From an uncultured Alphaproteobacteria bacterium (GTDB taxonomy: Bacteria; Pseudomonadota; Alphaproteobacteria; RF32; CAG-239), in contig CAJGCO010000004.1 in NCBI GenBank assembly GCA_904501925.1, positions 1-64,000 on the forward strand: a DNA stretch of 64,000 nt, read 5' to 3'. The notes beneath the pieces were generated by a model. The model worked only from the letters and a program-made list of their open reading frames with translations. It was not told the origin of the DNA and did not search any database. Below are positions 48,943 to 58,125 of this stretch, in pieces (the first letter of the stretch is position 1; every line of letters starts with the position of its first letter). The position numbers and the translations under genes were made by a program.

Positions 48943-50918
48943 TTGAGTTTATTTATAACTTTCATTTTTTACGCCCTTGGGTTTTGTTGTTTTTAATAAT
49001 TCCTATTTTTTTGCACATGAAAAAAATAAAAATAAAAGGTGCAAATTCTTCATGGGAAAATATTTGTGATAAAAATCTATTTAAATATTTGGCTGTTAAG
49101 AATAAAAAGTTTAGAAGGAAATCTTTTACAAAGTATGTGTATATTGGTTTGATTTCGGCGACAATAGCAGCAGCAGGTCCGGCTTGGAAAAAAGTAGAAG
49201 CACCGTCTTTTATAATAGAGAATCCAACTGTATTTGTTTTAAGTCTTTCTACTGATATGGAAGTTATGGATGTGAGTCCCTCTCGTCTAGAAAGAGCAAA
49301 GTTTTTTATTAGCGACGTTCTTGATGCTTCAGAACAAGGACAATATAGTTTGATTGCATATTCTGATGAGCCGTTTAATATTACTCCCATAACAGATGAT
49401 GCTGAACTCATAAAAAATATTTTACCACAAGTAACTGCCGATATTATACCTGGACAAGGTGATAGACTAGACAGAGCTATTGATTTTGCAAAAAGCAGGT
49501 TAAAGCAATCTGGTTTTTCTGATGGAAATATTATAATTTTAGCCTCTGATATAGAAGAGAGATTTAACGAAGCTCTTGGACAAGCTTCCAGACAAGGATT
49601 TGAAAAATATAATATTCATGTAATTGATTTTTCATACGATGGAAATGAAAAACTAAAGCTTGTTGCTGAAAAAGGAAAAGGTCTTTATGTTTTTGCTAAA
49701 GATGGAGATGTAACTATATTGACAGATAGAATTAGGATTACAAATGAAGAAAAAACTAGAGCTAGCAAAAACTTTCGTTCTGTTTACTTGGATTTTGGAT
49801 ATTATTTGTTAGCAATACCTATGTTTTGTCTTTTGATGTTTTTTAGAAAAGGAATTTTGATTTTATTTTTTGTTTTGTTTGCTCAGAATGCTTATGCTGG
49901 ATTTTTTACAAACAGCAATCAAGATGCATTAAGACTATTTAATAATAATGAATTTGAAAAAGCCCTAAGTTTGTTTAAAGATAAAAACTGGAAAAGTGTT
50001 ACATTGTATAAATTGGATAGACTAGAAGAAGCATTAAAAGAAATTGAAAATGAAAAATCAGAATTATCTATATATAATAAAGGGGTTATACTTACAAAAT
50101 TATGTAAGTATGAGGATGCTAAAAAGATGTTTAATCAGGTTCTAGAAACCAATCCTAATAATAATGACGCTAAGTACAATATAGAAAAATTAAATGAATT
50201 GTTTTTAAAAGCAAAAGAAGATCCTTCAATTTTGAAGTGTGACAATCAACAACAAAACAACAAAAACAATCAAGATAACAACCCAAATAATGATAAAAAC
50301 AATGAAGATAAAGATAATCAAAAAAATCAGAATAAAAATTCTGATAACAATGATAAACAAGATAATAACAAAGAAGAAAACCAGCAAGAACAAGACAATA
50401 AAGATACTCAAGATAATCAAAACCAAAAATCTGACAACAATAATCAAGACAAAGAACAGCAAAACAATAAAAATGACAACAACAACCAACAACAAAAAGA
50501 AGAAAATCAGCAAAATAATAATGAGGAAAAAAACAAAGAATCTCTTAACAATGATGAAAATAAGAACAATCAAAAACAAGATAAGCAAAATAGTGCAAGT
50601 AATGAGAAAAAAGAAAAAAATAATGATAACGAAAATAGTAAACAGAAAGCTCCTATGGACAATGAAAATGGTGAGGGTGAAGAACAAAATAATGATAAAA
50701 ACGAAGAAAATAAAAATGATGGTAATAGTGAAAGAGAGCAACAACAACAGCTTGAGAATATAGGTGCGAAAACAGGTGATAAAGATGAAGAATATGACGA
50801 AAAAGCTCTTATGATGGAACGAAAATACAGAGAAATCCCAGAAGATATTGGGGGATTATTGAGAGAGTTTATAAAAAAAGAATATATGAAAGATAGGTAT
50901 AAAAATGAAAATATTTAG
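48939..50918 (+). CDS. BatB-BatC fusion: VWA domain with altered MIDAS, TPR domain and Asn/Gln-rich tail
   Basis: 659 residues. N-terminal membrane helices (about 10-27 and 64-82) and a VWA domain (about 85-270) with SRLERAKFFISDVLDASEQG. The MIDAS DxSxS is replaced by VLSLSTDM, so metal binding is doubtful. Another helix (about 285-320) leads to TPR-like repeats (about 325-430: KALSLFKDKNWKSVTLYKL, YEDAKKMFNQVLETNPNNND). A long low-complexity stretch of N, Q, K, D and E follows (about 435-615), and then a charged conserved-looking tail (MERKYREIPEDIGGLLREF). Other genomes often encode BatB and BatC separately. Overlaps batD by 14 bases. Confidence 0.8.
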   Translation: MIEFIYNFHFLRPWVLLFLIIPIFLHMKKIKIKGANSSWENICDKNLFKYLAVKNKKFRRKSFTKYVYIGLISATIAAAGPAWKKVEAPSFIIENPTVFVLSLSTDMEVMDVSPSRLERAKFFISDVLDASEQGQYSLIAYSDEPFNITPITDDAELIKNILPQVTADIIPGQGDRLDRAIDFAKSRLKQSGFSDGNIIILASDIEERFNEALGQASRQGFEKYNIHVIDFSYDGNEKLKLVAEKGKGLYVFAKDGDVTILTDRIRITNEEKTRASKNFRSVYLDFGYYLLAIPMFCLLMFFRKGILILFFVLFAQNAYAGFFTNSNQDALRLFNNNEFEKALSLFKDKNWKSVTLYKLDRLEEALKEIENEKSELSIYNKGVILTKLCKYEDAKKMFNQVLETNPNNNDAKYNIEKLNELFLKAKEDPSILKCDNQQQNNKNNQDNNPNNDKNNEDKDNQKNQNKNSDNNDKQDNNKEENQQEQDNKDTQDNQNQKSDNNNQDKEQQNNKNDNNNQQQKEENQQNNNEEKNKESLNNDENKNNQKQDKQNSASNEKKEKNNDNENSKQKAPMDNENGEGEEQNNDKNEENKNDGNSEREQQQQLENIGAKTGDKDEEYDEKALMMERKYREIPEDIGGLLREFIKKEYMKDRYKNENI

Positions 50919-52617
50919 ATTTTTTATTTTAACTTTATTTGTTTTATTTTCGGGTAGTGTGTTTGCTGCTGAAGTTAGTATATCTGTTGATAGAAAAAAG
51001 GTTAAAGATGGAGATACTGTTTATCTTACAATTACTTATACTGGAAATAGCTCTAAATCTCCGGATTTAACTTCTTTACAACAAGATTTTAATATTGTCT
51101 CTAGTTCGACTTCATCTAGTTACACATATATTAATGGTATTGATCGTAAATTAACGAAATGGACAATCGGAATTGTTCCAAACAAAAAAGGCGTTATAAG
51201 AATTGCACCAATTGAAGTTGATGGTATTGTTTCTAATTCGCAACAAATAGAGGTGGAAGACACAACAGATATGGTTTATTTTGGCAACAATCTCGTTAAA
51301 ATTGAAGCAAAGATTGATGCTGAAGAGGTTTTTATACAACAACAACTTAATCTTTGGATAAATATTTATGATAGTGTTGGAATTAATGACGGTTCAATTA
51401 ATTTAACTGATGAAGATAAAGAAGCTTGGGTAATTAAACCTCTTATGGATAAACCAGCGGTTACTGAACATTTTGCTAATGGAAAACATTTTAATATTAT
51501 CAGTTTAAATTATGCTTTATATCCACTTAAAAGCGGTAAATTAAAATTGCCACAATTTATTTTTAATGGTCATTTTATTACTAGTGGTGGATTTAAACTT
51601 CCAACATTTGATGATGATTTCTTTAATCTTAATGCAACTTTTAATAGTGTTTTTGGAGCAAAAAATCATATAAAAACCAAAACAAAGGCTGCGTATATTA
51701 ATGTTAAACCTGTTTTATCAGGTACGTTAAAAAAAGATTGGATAGCTGTTAAAGATTTAAAATTAAAATCTGAACTTTCTGATTTTTCAAAAATACGAAC
51801 AGGTGATGCGTTTAGTAGAAAAATTGAAATTACAGCAACAGGACTACCCAAAGTGTTGTTTCCTGAAATAAAGTTTGATGATATAGATGGATTAAAACAA
51901 TACCCAGATAAACCTGAATACATTGAAGAGGTTGTTAATAATAATATTGTAACAAAAGCTATTTTTAATACGACATATATACCAACTAAAAGCGGAGAAA
52001 TTAATATACCCAAAGTTGATATTAGTTGGTTTAATACTGAAAAAAATGACATACAAACATCTTATTCAAATAGTCATAATATCGATGTATATCCTAATGA
52101 CAATTTAAAGAAACAACAAGAACAACAAGTTGCACAAAAAGCAACTGAAATAGTTGAGCAGAATATTGATAAAACAAATAAAGAAGAGGAAGATATAGAA
52201 CAACCAAACAAATATCTTTCTAAGGAAGTTTTTATTGTTTTGGGTGTTTTTTTATTAGTTTTATTGCTTGTGTTTATTTTGTTTAGAAAAAAAGATTTTT
52301 CTAAAAAGAGCATTAATTATAAAGCGCAAGTTGTTAAAGCTATTGAACAGCATGATTTAGGACTAGCAAAGCAATGTATTCTGAGTTGGGCTAAAGATAA
52401 GTTTAACGACAATACGATACAAAACTTTAGAGATATATCTGATATTGTTTGTAATGAAGAATTTAATGAACAATTAAACAAACTAAATAAAGCTATTTAT
52501 TCTAGTGAGGATATTTTGTTTGATAGTAAAAAGTTCATTGAAATATTTTTAAAAACTGATAAAATTGAAATTAGAAAAGATAAAAAAATAGAAATTTTAC
52601 CAAATCTTTATGATTAG
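50905..52617 (+). CDS. batD: BatD-like protein (oxygen tolerance family)
   Basis: 570 residues. Signal peptide (ending VFAAE), then repeated beta-sandwich domains: VSISVDRKKVKDGDTVYLTI, LQQDFNIVSSSTSSSYTYIN, KWTIGIVPNKKGVIRIAPIE and YIPTKSGEINIPKVDISWF. A membrane segment lies at about 440-457 (VFIVLGVFLLVLLLVFILF), with a cytosolic tail after it. This is the BatD layout. It closes the Bat operon. The function in tolerance of oxygen or envelope stress is known only loosely for the family. Confidence 0.85.
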   Translation: MKIFRFFILTLFVLFSGSVFAAEVSISVDRKKVKDGDTVYLTITYTGNSSKSPDLTSLQQDFNIVSSSTSSSYTYINGIDRKLTKWTIGIVPNKKGVIRIAPIEVDGIVSNSQQIEVEDTTDMVYFGNNLVKIEAKIDAEEVFIQQQLNLWINIYDSVGINDGSINLTDEDKEAWVIKPLMDKPAVTEHFANGKHFNIISLNYALYPLKSGKLKLPQFIFNGHFITSGGFKLPTFDDDFFNLNATFNSVFGAKNHIKTKTKAAYINVKPVLSGTLKKDWIAVKDLKLKSELSDFSKIRTGDAFSRKIEITATGLPKVLFPEIKFDDIDGLKQYPDKPEYIEEVVNNNIVTKAIFNTTYIPTKSGEINIPKVDISWFNTEKNDIQTSYSNSHNIDVYPNDNLKKQQEQQVAQKATEIVEQNIDKTNKEEEDIEQPNKYLSKEVFIVLGVFLLVLLLVFILFRKKDFSKKSINYKAQVVKAIEQHDLGLAKQCILSWAKDKFNDNTIQNFRDISDIVCNEEFNEQLNKLNKAIYSSEDILFDSKKFIEIFLKTDKIEIRKDKKIEILPNLYD

Positions 52618-52650
52618 TGGTATACATTTTGTTCTGTAAGGAGAGTGTAT

Positions 52651-53508
52651 ATGCTTATATTGAAGAGAATCTTGTGTGGTCTTATTGCATTATGTGTGAT
52701 GTCTTTTGGGCTATCTTCGTTGTCATCTGATTCATTTTTTACTAGAACAATGGGATATTGTTTTTCTATTACTGGTATTGTCCTTATGTATATTTCAATC
52801 TGGCAAAAACTTCCTAAATATAACTTTTGGATAACATTGTTCTCAATCGGTTTACTTGTTTTTATTTATTCTATATTGTTTTCGCCAAGTATGAATATAG
52901 CTGATAAAAATGATAGTGTTAAAATGAAGCCTGTAAAAGTAGAAAAAACGGCAAAAAAAACAGCTAATACTATTAAGAAAATGAAAAAAACAAAAAAGAC
53001 TGTTGGTTTTGATTTTTCTAAATATCCTAGAGTATATGGAGTTGCTAAATATATTAGTGCTAACGTTTTTTATGTTGGTGGACGATATGTAAGATTATAT
53101 GGTGTTGATTCTCCTGATGTTGATCAGGTTTGTTCAAACACTATAGGAAATGCATACAACTGTGGGTCTGAGGCTTTATCTTGGGTTATTGAGCAAATTG
53201 ATAATTCTCCTATTGAGTGTTATTTGTTTAAGGTTAATCATCAGGGTGTGGATATTGCTACTTGTTTGTGGAATGGTAATGATATTGGAGCAATGGTTGT
53301 TGGTGCTGGCTGGGGTATTGCTAAAACTGATGAGACAGATATATATAAACCATATGAAGCAAAAGCTCAAACTCATTCTATTGGTTTATGGCAAGGCTCT
53401 TTTTATCTACCTGAAGACTGGCGAGAAATTAAACGTCAACAAAATAATTTTACTATAAAACGTAAAAAATCTTCTGGTAGTTGGTTTAAGTTTAGTTCTT
53501 GGTTTTAA
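52651..53508 (+). CDS. Membrane-anchored SNase-like (thermonuclease-fold) protein
   Basis: 285 residues from ATG 52651, with AAGGAG seven bases upstream. Two or three N-terminal membrane segments (about 5-22, 30-45, 53-72) and a Lys-rich linker precede a domain resembling staphylococcal nuclease (about 123-260): RVYGVAKYISANVFYVGGRY, VRLYGVDSPDVDQVC, and GIWGAMVV-like region GNDIGAMVVGAGWGIAKTDE, ending SIGLWQGSFYLPEDWR. The RLxGID-type motif is present as RLYGVDSPD. Catalytic arginines are not clear. Nuclease activity is possible but unproven. One base separates it from tsaE. Confidence 0.7.
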   Translation: MLILKRILCGLIALCVMSFGLSSLSSDSFFTRTMGYCFSITGIVLMYISIWQKLPKYNFWITLFSIGLLVFIYSILFSPSMNIADKNDSVKMKPVKVEKTAKKTANTIKKMKKTKKTVGFDFSKYPRVYGVAKYISANVFYVGGRYVRLYGVDSPDVDQVCSNTIGNAYNCGSEALSWVIEQIDNSPIECYLFKVNHQGVDIATCLWNGNDIGAMVVGAGWGIAKTDETDIYKPYEAKAQTHSIGLWQGSFYLPEDWREIKRQQNNFTIKRKKSSGSWFKFSSWF

Positions 53509-53509
53509 G

Positions 53510-53974
53510 ATGGTATATAAAAAAGTTTTTAAGTGTAATTTAGAAGAAGATACTAGAAAATTAGCAAATGAGTTTGCAAAAATATCTAAAAAAGGAGATG
53601 TTTTTGCATTATATGGTACTTTAGGTGTTGGTAAAAGCACATTTTCGAGGTTTTTTATACAATCTCTATGTGGTGATATTGATGTACCAAGCCCAACATT
53701 TACACTTGTTCAAATGTATGATACTAATGATTTTGAATTATATCACTATGATATGTATAGATTAAAGAATCAAGAAGACGCTTACGAACTTGGAATTGAA
53801 GACGCTTTTTATGGTGGTGTAAATTTGATTGAATGGCCTGAAAACATTGAAGGATTATTACCTAAAACTTGTTGGAAAATTTATATTGAAACACAGGATA
53901 ATATTCGAATATTTAGAGTTGAAACCACATCTTTAGAAAAAAATGAGAGATTGGAGATGATTAATTATGATTAA
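53510..53974 (+). CDS. tsaE: tRNA threonylcarbamoyladenosine biosynthesis ATPase TsaE
   Basis: Partner of TsaB-TsaD in forming t6A37 on ANN-decoding tRNAs. 154 residues. P-loop YGTLGVGKSTF (about 35-45), then VPSPTFTLVQMYDTNDFELY, HYDMYRLKNQEDAYELGIED and NLIEWPENIEGLLP, all typical. Overlaps hprK by 8 bases. Confidence 0.93.
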   Translation: MVYKKVFKCNLEEDTRKLANEFAKISKKGDVFALYGTLGVGKSTFSRFFIQSLCGDIDVPSPTFTLVQMYDTNDFELYHYDMYRLKNQEDAYELGIEDAFYGGVNLIEWPENIEGLLPKTCWKIYIETQDNIRIFRVETTSLEKNERLEMINYD

Positions 53975-54398
53975 TATTCACGGCACTCTTATATCTGTAG
54001 ATGGTAAAGGTGTTTTACTTAAAGGCGAATCTGGATCTGGTAAATCTGATCTTGCTCTTAGATTTATAAAAAATGAAAAAGCTAAACTTGTTGCTGATGA
54101 TAGAGTTGATATTGATATTTCAGATAATAGGGTTATAGGAAAAGCTCCTTTAATATTAAAAGGTAAGCTAGAAGTTAGAAATATTGGTATTATAGAAGAC
54201 GTGGAGACAACTAATCAAGTTGATGTTTTTTTATGTGTTGAACTTGTAAAAAATAGAGAATGTTTGGATAGATTACCTCAAGATGAATTTGAAATTATTT
54301 TGAATAAAAAAATTCCTAAAATAAAACTATATGCTTTTGATTGTTCAACAATTTGCAAAATTCTTGTAAAAATTAGTAGCATTATAAACAAAAGATGA
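53967..54398 (+). CDS. hprK: HPr kinase/phosphorylase, short alphaproteobacterial form
   Basis: 143 residues, equal to the C-terminal catalytic half of the Gram-positive enzyme. P-loop GESGSGKSDLALR (20-32), LVADDRVDIDISDNRVIGKA, and LEVRNIGIIED, which matches the HprK signature. It phosphorylates a serine on HPr of the nitrogen-type PTS. The usual alphaproteobacterial neighbours (a ChvG-ChvI-like two-component pair and PTS genes) are not here. Confidence 0.88.
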   Translation: MINIHGTLISVDGKGVLLKGESGSGKSDLALRFIKNEKAKLVADDRVDIDISDNRVIGKAPLILKGKLEVRNIGIIEDVETTNQVDVFLCVELVKNRECLDRLPQDEFEIILNKKIPKIKLYAFDCSTICKILVKISSIINKR

Positions 54399-54438
54399 TA
54401 AATATATAGAATAAAGTAAAAAGAGAGAGGATGTACAA

Positions 54439-55230
54439 ATGTTTATGAGGATGTTTGAAGCATTTTTAAGAGCCCTTGGAAGACCATTGGTTAGTTTTTT
54501 ATCTTCGTTAGGTGATTTTGCATTATTTGTTGCAAAATCCATTTATCATTGTTTTATCCCTCCTTTTTATTTTAAGATATTTTTTAAGCAGGTGCTTGAT
54601 ATTGGTTTTTACTCTTTGCCTGTTGTAGGACTTACAACGCTTTTTGCTGGTATGGTTATCGCATTACAAACATACTCTGGTTTTACAGGCTTTAAAGCTG
54701 AAAGTGTTATTGCATCTGTTGTTTTGATATCGGTTACAAGAGAACTTGCTCCTGTATTATCTGCGTTGATGGTTGCTGGTAGAATTGGTGCTGCAATGGC
54801 TGCTGAGATTGGCACAATGAGAGTGACTGAACAAATTGATGCGCTTGTTACACTTTCTACAAATCCATTTAAATACCTTGTTGCTCCTCGTCTTTGGGCT
54901 GGATTATTAGTTTTACCTATTCTTGTTTTAATAGGTGATATAATTGGTATTTTTGGTGGATATATAGTTGGTGTATACAAACTTGGATTTAACCCTGCAA
55001 ACTATATTACATCAACATTTCAAAATTTACAAATGGTTGGTATTGTATCAGGTTTAGTTAAGGCAGGTGTTTTTGGTTTTATAATATCTATTATGGGATG
55101 TTATAACGGATATAATTCAAAAGGTGGGGCACAAGGTGTTGGTAATGCAACAACAAATGCTGTTGTTTCTTCATCTATATTAATTTTGATATTTAATTAC
55201 CTTATAACAGAAATGTTCTTTTCTAGATAA
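54439..55230 (+). CDS. mlaE: MlaE-family ABC transporter permease (phospholipid trafficking)
   Basis: 263 residues with about five membrane segments. Typical MlaE stretches: VGLTTLFAGMVIALQTYSGF, ISVTRELAPVLSALMVAGRI, GAAMAAEIGTMRVTEQIDAL, and a late GFIISIMGCYNGYNSKGGAQ. The Mla system moves phospholipids between the membranes and keeps the outer leaflet asymmetric. mlaF follows 11 bases later, but mlaD (the MCE subunit) is not adjacent. Confidence 0.92.
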   Translation: MFMRMFEAFLRALGRPLVSFLSSLGDFALFVAKSIYHCFIPPFYFKIFFKQVLDIGFYSLPVVGLTTLFAGMVIALQTYSGFTGFKAESVIASVVLISVTRELAPVLSALMVAGRIGAAMAAEIGTMRVTEQIDALVTLSTNPFKYLVAPRLWAGLLVLPILVLIGDIIGIFGGYIVGVYKLGFNPANYITSTFQNLQMVGIVSGLVKAGVFGFIISIMGCYNGYNSKGGAQGVGNATTNAVVSSSILILIFNYLITEMFFSR

Positions 55231-55241
55231 AGAGGTGTGGT

Positions 55242-56009
55242 ATGGTTAAAGAAGTTAAAATAAAAATTAGGAATCTACACAAAAGCTTTGGAAAAAAACA
55301 TGTTTTAAACGGGGTTGACTTAGATTTATATAAAGGGGAATCGCTTGTTGTAATTGGTGGCTCAGGGACAGGAAAATCGGTTTTAATTAAATGTATTCAA
55401 GGTTTGCTTAATCCTGATGAGGGAAGCATAGAAATTGATGGAATCGATGTTGTTAATGAAGATAAGACAACAATCGACAATATGCATGCAAAAATGGGAA
55501 TGCTTTTTCAGGGTGGTGCTTTATTTGACAGTTTACCTGTTTGGGAAAATGTTGCATTTGATTTGGTGCAAAATAGAGGTGTTAGTAGAAAAGAAGCTAA
55601 AATTGTTGCAATAAAGGTTTTAAGACAAGTTGGGCTTAGTAGAGATATTGCAGATCTTTATCCCTCAGAATTATCTGGTGGTATGCAAAAACGTGTTGGT
55701 TTAGCTAGAGCTGTTATAACAAAACCTGAAATTATATTTTTTGATGAACCAACAACAGGTTTAGATCCTATTATGGCTGATATAATAAATGATTTGATTA
55801 TAGAATCTGCAAAAGATTTAGGAGCCACAACTCTTACTATTACTCACGACATGGCTTCTGCTAGAAAAATTGCTGATAAAATTGCAATGTTGTATCAAGG
55901 AAAAATTATTTGGTATGGAACTGTTAAAGAATTAGATAAAACAACAAATCCTTACGTTAAACAATTTATACAAGGCTCTTCAAAAGGACCTATAACTGTG
56001 GAGAAATAA
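55242..56009 (+). CDS. mlaF: MlaF-family ABC transporter ATPase
   Basis: 255 residues. Walker A GGSGTGKSVLIKC (about 39-47), Q-loop GMLFQGGALFDSLPVWENV, signature ELSGGMQKRVGLARA, Walker B PEIIFFDEPTTGLDPI, H-loop TLTITHDMASA. GALFDSLPVWENVAF is characteristic of the Mla/Ttg2A branch. Pairs with MlaE encoded just upstream. Confidence 0.93.
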   Translation: MVKEVKIKIRNLHKSFGKKHVLNGVDLDLYKGESLVVIGGSGTGKSVLIKCIQGLLNPDEGSIEIDGIDVVNEDKTTIDNMHAKMGMLFQGGALFDSLPVWENVAFDLVQNRGVSRKEAKIVAIKVLRQVGLSRDIADLYPSELSGGMQKRVGLARAVITKPEIIFFDEPTTGLDPIMADIINDLIIESAKDLGATTLTITHDMASARKIADKIAMLYQGKIIWYGTVKELDKTTNPYVKQFIQGSSKGPITVEK

Positions 56010-56010
56010 T

Positions 56011-57387
56011 ATGGCTAAAAAATCAACAGTTGATTATGTTTGCCAAAGTTGTGGTAGTGTTTATCCTAGATGGCAAGGAAAATGCGATGCTTGTGGAGAA
56101 TGGAATACGATTGTTGAGGAAAAAAAATCCACTTCTGAATTTTCAAATATTTCTGAAAAGAAAAAAGGAAATCAGATAGATTTTGTTTCTTTAAATGGTG
56201 AAAGTCATACATATAAAAGATTAGTCACAAATTTATCTGAAATAAATAGAGTTTCTGGTGGAGGGCTAGTTCCCGGATCTGTTATTCTTGTTGGAGGTGA
56301 TCCTGGTATTGGAAAATCTACACTATTATTGCAAATATGCGCAGGAATGGCAGATAAATTAAAAGATAATAGTTGTTTTTATATTTCAGGTGAAGAAGCT
56401 ATTGATCAAGTTAGGATAAGGGCAAAAAGACTAGGACTTGCAGATACGCCTGTTAGGTTAGCTAGTACAACAAGTGTTAAAGATATTATTGCGACTCTAG
56501 AAAAAGAAAATCCATCTCTTGTTATAATTGACTCAATTCAAACAATGTATCTAGAAGATGTTGAATCTACACCTGGAAGTGTAGCACAAGTTAGAGCATG
56601 TGCATATGAGTTAATAAAAATAGCAAAAAAGAAGGGATTTATTTTATTTCTTGTTGGACATGTTACTAAACAGGGTGCGATTGCCGGCCCTAGAGTTTTA
56701 GAGCATATGGTTGATACTGTTCTTTATTTTGAAGGAGATAGAGGACACCACTTTAGAATTTTAAGAGCTGTAAAAAATAGATATGGCGCTACTGATGAAA
56801 TTGGTGTTTTTGAAATGCAAGACACTGGACTTGTTGAGGTTGAAAACCCTTCTGCTCTATTTTTAGCAGAGAGACAGGGGTGTATTTCAGGCTCTTGCGT
56901 TTTTGCTGGAATAGAGGGCTCAAGACCTTTACTTGTTGAAATTCAAGCTCTTGTTGGAAGTAGTGGGTACAGTGGAGCAAAAAGAGCTGTTGTCGGATGG
57001 GACTCTAATAGATTGGCGATGATTTTAGCTGTATTAGAAGCCAGATGTGGTATGAATTTTAGCACACATGATGTATATTTAAATATTGCAGGTGGTTTAA
57101 AAATATCAGAACCTGCAGCCGATTTAGCTGTTGCTATGGCTGTTATTTCATCTATGACCAACAAACCACTTCCATCAGATATGGTTGTTTTTGGAGAAAT
57201 TGGTTTATCGGGGGAAATTCGCTCTGTTAGTCAACCCAACTTAAGATTAAAAGAGGCTCAAAAATTAGGATTTACAAATGCTATTATTCCTAATTTATTT
57301 ACAAACGATAAAAAACAAAAACTAATTACAAATATGTCCTATCATGAGATAGGTAATGTGCAACGATTGATTTCAAAATTTAGTTAG
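56011..57387 (+). CDS. radA: DNA repair protein RadA
   Basis: A RecA-like helicase that processes recombination branches. 458 residues. The zinc finger has CxxC twice (C11, C14, C25, C28). Walker A GDPGIGKST (96-104), Walker B LVIIDSIQTMYLED, and the RadA-specific KNRYGATDEIGVFEM follow. The C-terminal Lon-like domain (about 355-458) includes YLNIAGGLKISEPAADLAVA and GEIGLSGEIRSVSQ. It starts one base after mlaF. Confidence 0.96.
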   Translation: MAKKSTVDYVCQSCGSVYPRWQGKCDACGEWNTIVEEKKSTSEFSNISEKKKGNQIDFVSLNGESHTYKRLVTNLSEINRVSGGGLVPGSVILVGGDPGIGKSTLLLQICAGMADKLKDNSCFYISGEEAIDQVRIRAKRLGLADTPVRLASTTSVKDIIATLEKENPSLVIIDSIQTMYLEDVESTPGSVAQVRACAYELIKIAKKKGFILFLVGHVTKQGAIAGPRVLEHMVDTVLYFEGDRGHHFRILRAVKNRYGATDEIGVFEMQDTGLVEVENPSALFLAERQGCISGSCVFAGIEGSRPLLVEIQALVGSSGYSGAKRAVVGWDSNRLAMILAVLEARCGMNFSTHDVYLNIAGGLKISEPAADLAVAMAVISSMTNKPLPSDMVVFGEIGLSGEIRSVSQPNLRLKEAQKLGFTNAIIPNLFTNDKKQKLITNMSYHEIGNVQRLISKFS

Positions 57388-57396
57388 GAGATTTTT

Positions 57397-58125
57397 ATGG
57401 AACAATTAAATAATTTAGATGCTGTTATCTTAATTGGATTTTTAATATCCATGCTTGTTGCATTTATTAGAGGATTTGTTAAAGAAGTTTTATCTGTTTT
57501 AGGATTGGTTTTATTTATTGTTTTAACACTTAAGGTCTCTCCTAGTTTTAGTTCTTTTGTAAATAAATACGTTGAAAGTGAAATATTATCTCAAACGATT
57601 GTTTTTATTGTTATTATGGCTGTTTTTTATTCTATATGGATTATTTCTACAGATAAACTTATTGCAAAGATTAGAACAAGCACATTAAGCTTTATGGATA
57701 GATTATTCGGGCTTGTTTTTGGGTTTTTAAGAGCTGTTTTGATTTTAAGCTTTTGCTTTTTTATTGTAAAAACAGTTTTACCTGAAGAAATTGAAGATGG
57801 AGATTTGAAAAAATCTAAATATTTCATGATGGCAGAAGGTTGTTCGAATATTATAGAAAAATTGCTACCTGAAGATATATTGAAAAAGACAGTAAAATCT
57901 GTTGAAGATAAAGTTGATGATATTAATAAAGTTAAGAAAAAAGATGAAAATAAAAAAATAGAAGAACCATCAAAAAAAGATCAAGAACAAATGGATAAAA
58001 TGTTTGAACTCCTTGTTAAGCCTGAAATAAAGAAAAAACATCAAAAAGAAGAAACACAACAAGATGGATATAATAGGGATGATATTGAAGATTTAAATGA
58101 GTTAATAAACAATGCGACAGAATAA
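57397..58125 (+). CDS. cvpA: CvpA family inner-membrane protein
   Basis: 242 residues with four membrane segments in the first ~130 residues (LDAVILIGFLISMLVAFIRG, FVKEVLSVLGLVLFIVLTL, TIVFIVIMAVFYSIWIIS, LFGLVFGFLRAVLILSFCFF). GFVKEVLSVLG is typical of CvpA. The C-terminal third is a Lys/Glu-rich cytosolic tail. CvpA is linked to colicin V production and envelope or purF-related functions. The radA-cvpA order is common in alphaproteobacteria. Overlaps the next gene by 14 bases. Confidence 0.85.
   Translation: MEQLNNLDAVILIGFLISMLVAFIRGFVKEVLSVLGLVLFIVLTLKVSPSFSSFVNKYVESEILSQTIVFIVIMAVFYSIWIISTDKLIAKIRTSTLSFMDRLFGLVFGFLRAVLILSFCFFIVKTVLPEEIEDGDLKKSKYFMMAEGCSNIIEKLLPEDILKKTVKSVEDKVDDINKVKKKDENKKIEEPSKKDQEQMDKMFELLVKPEIKKKHQKEETQQDGYNRDDIEDLNELINNATE

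Noticed and set aside
50226..50747. Long minus-strand frame made almost entirely of I, L, V and F opposite the BatB-BatC gene
   Set aside because: It is the antisense of an A-rich Asn/Gln/Lys coding stretch, has no start context and is far too uniform; a shadow of the sense gene. The same applies to the plus-strand out-of-frame T/K/I-rich frame at 50239-50763.
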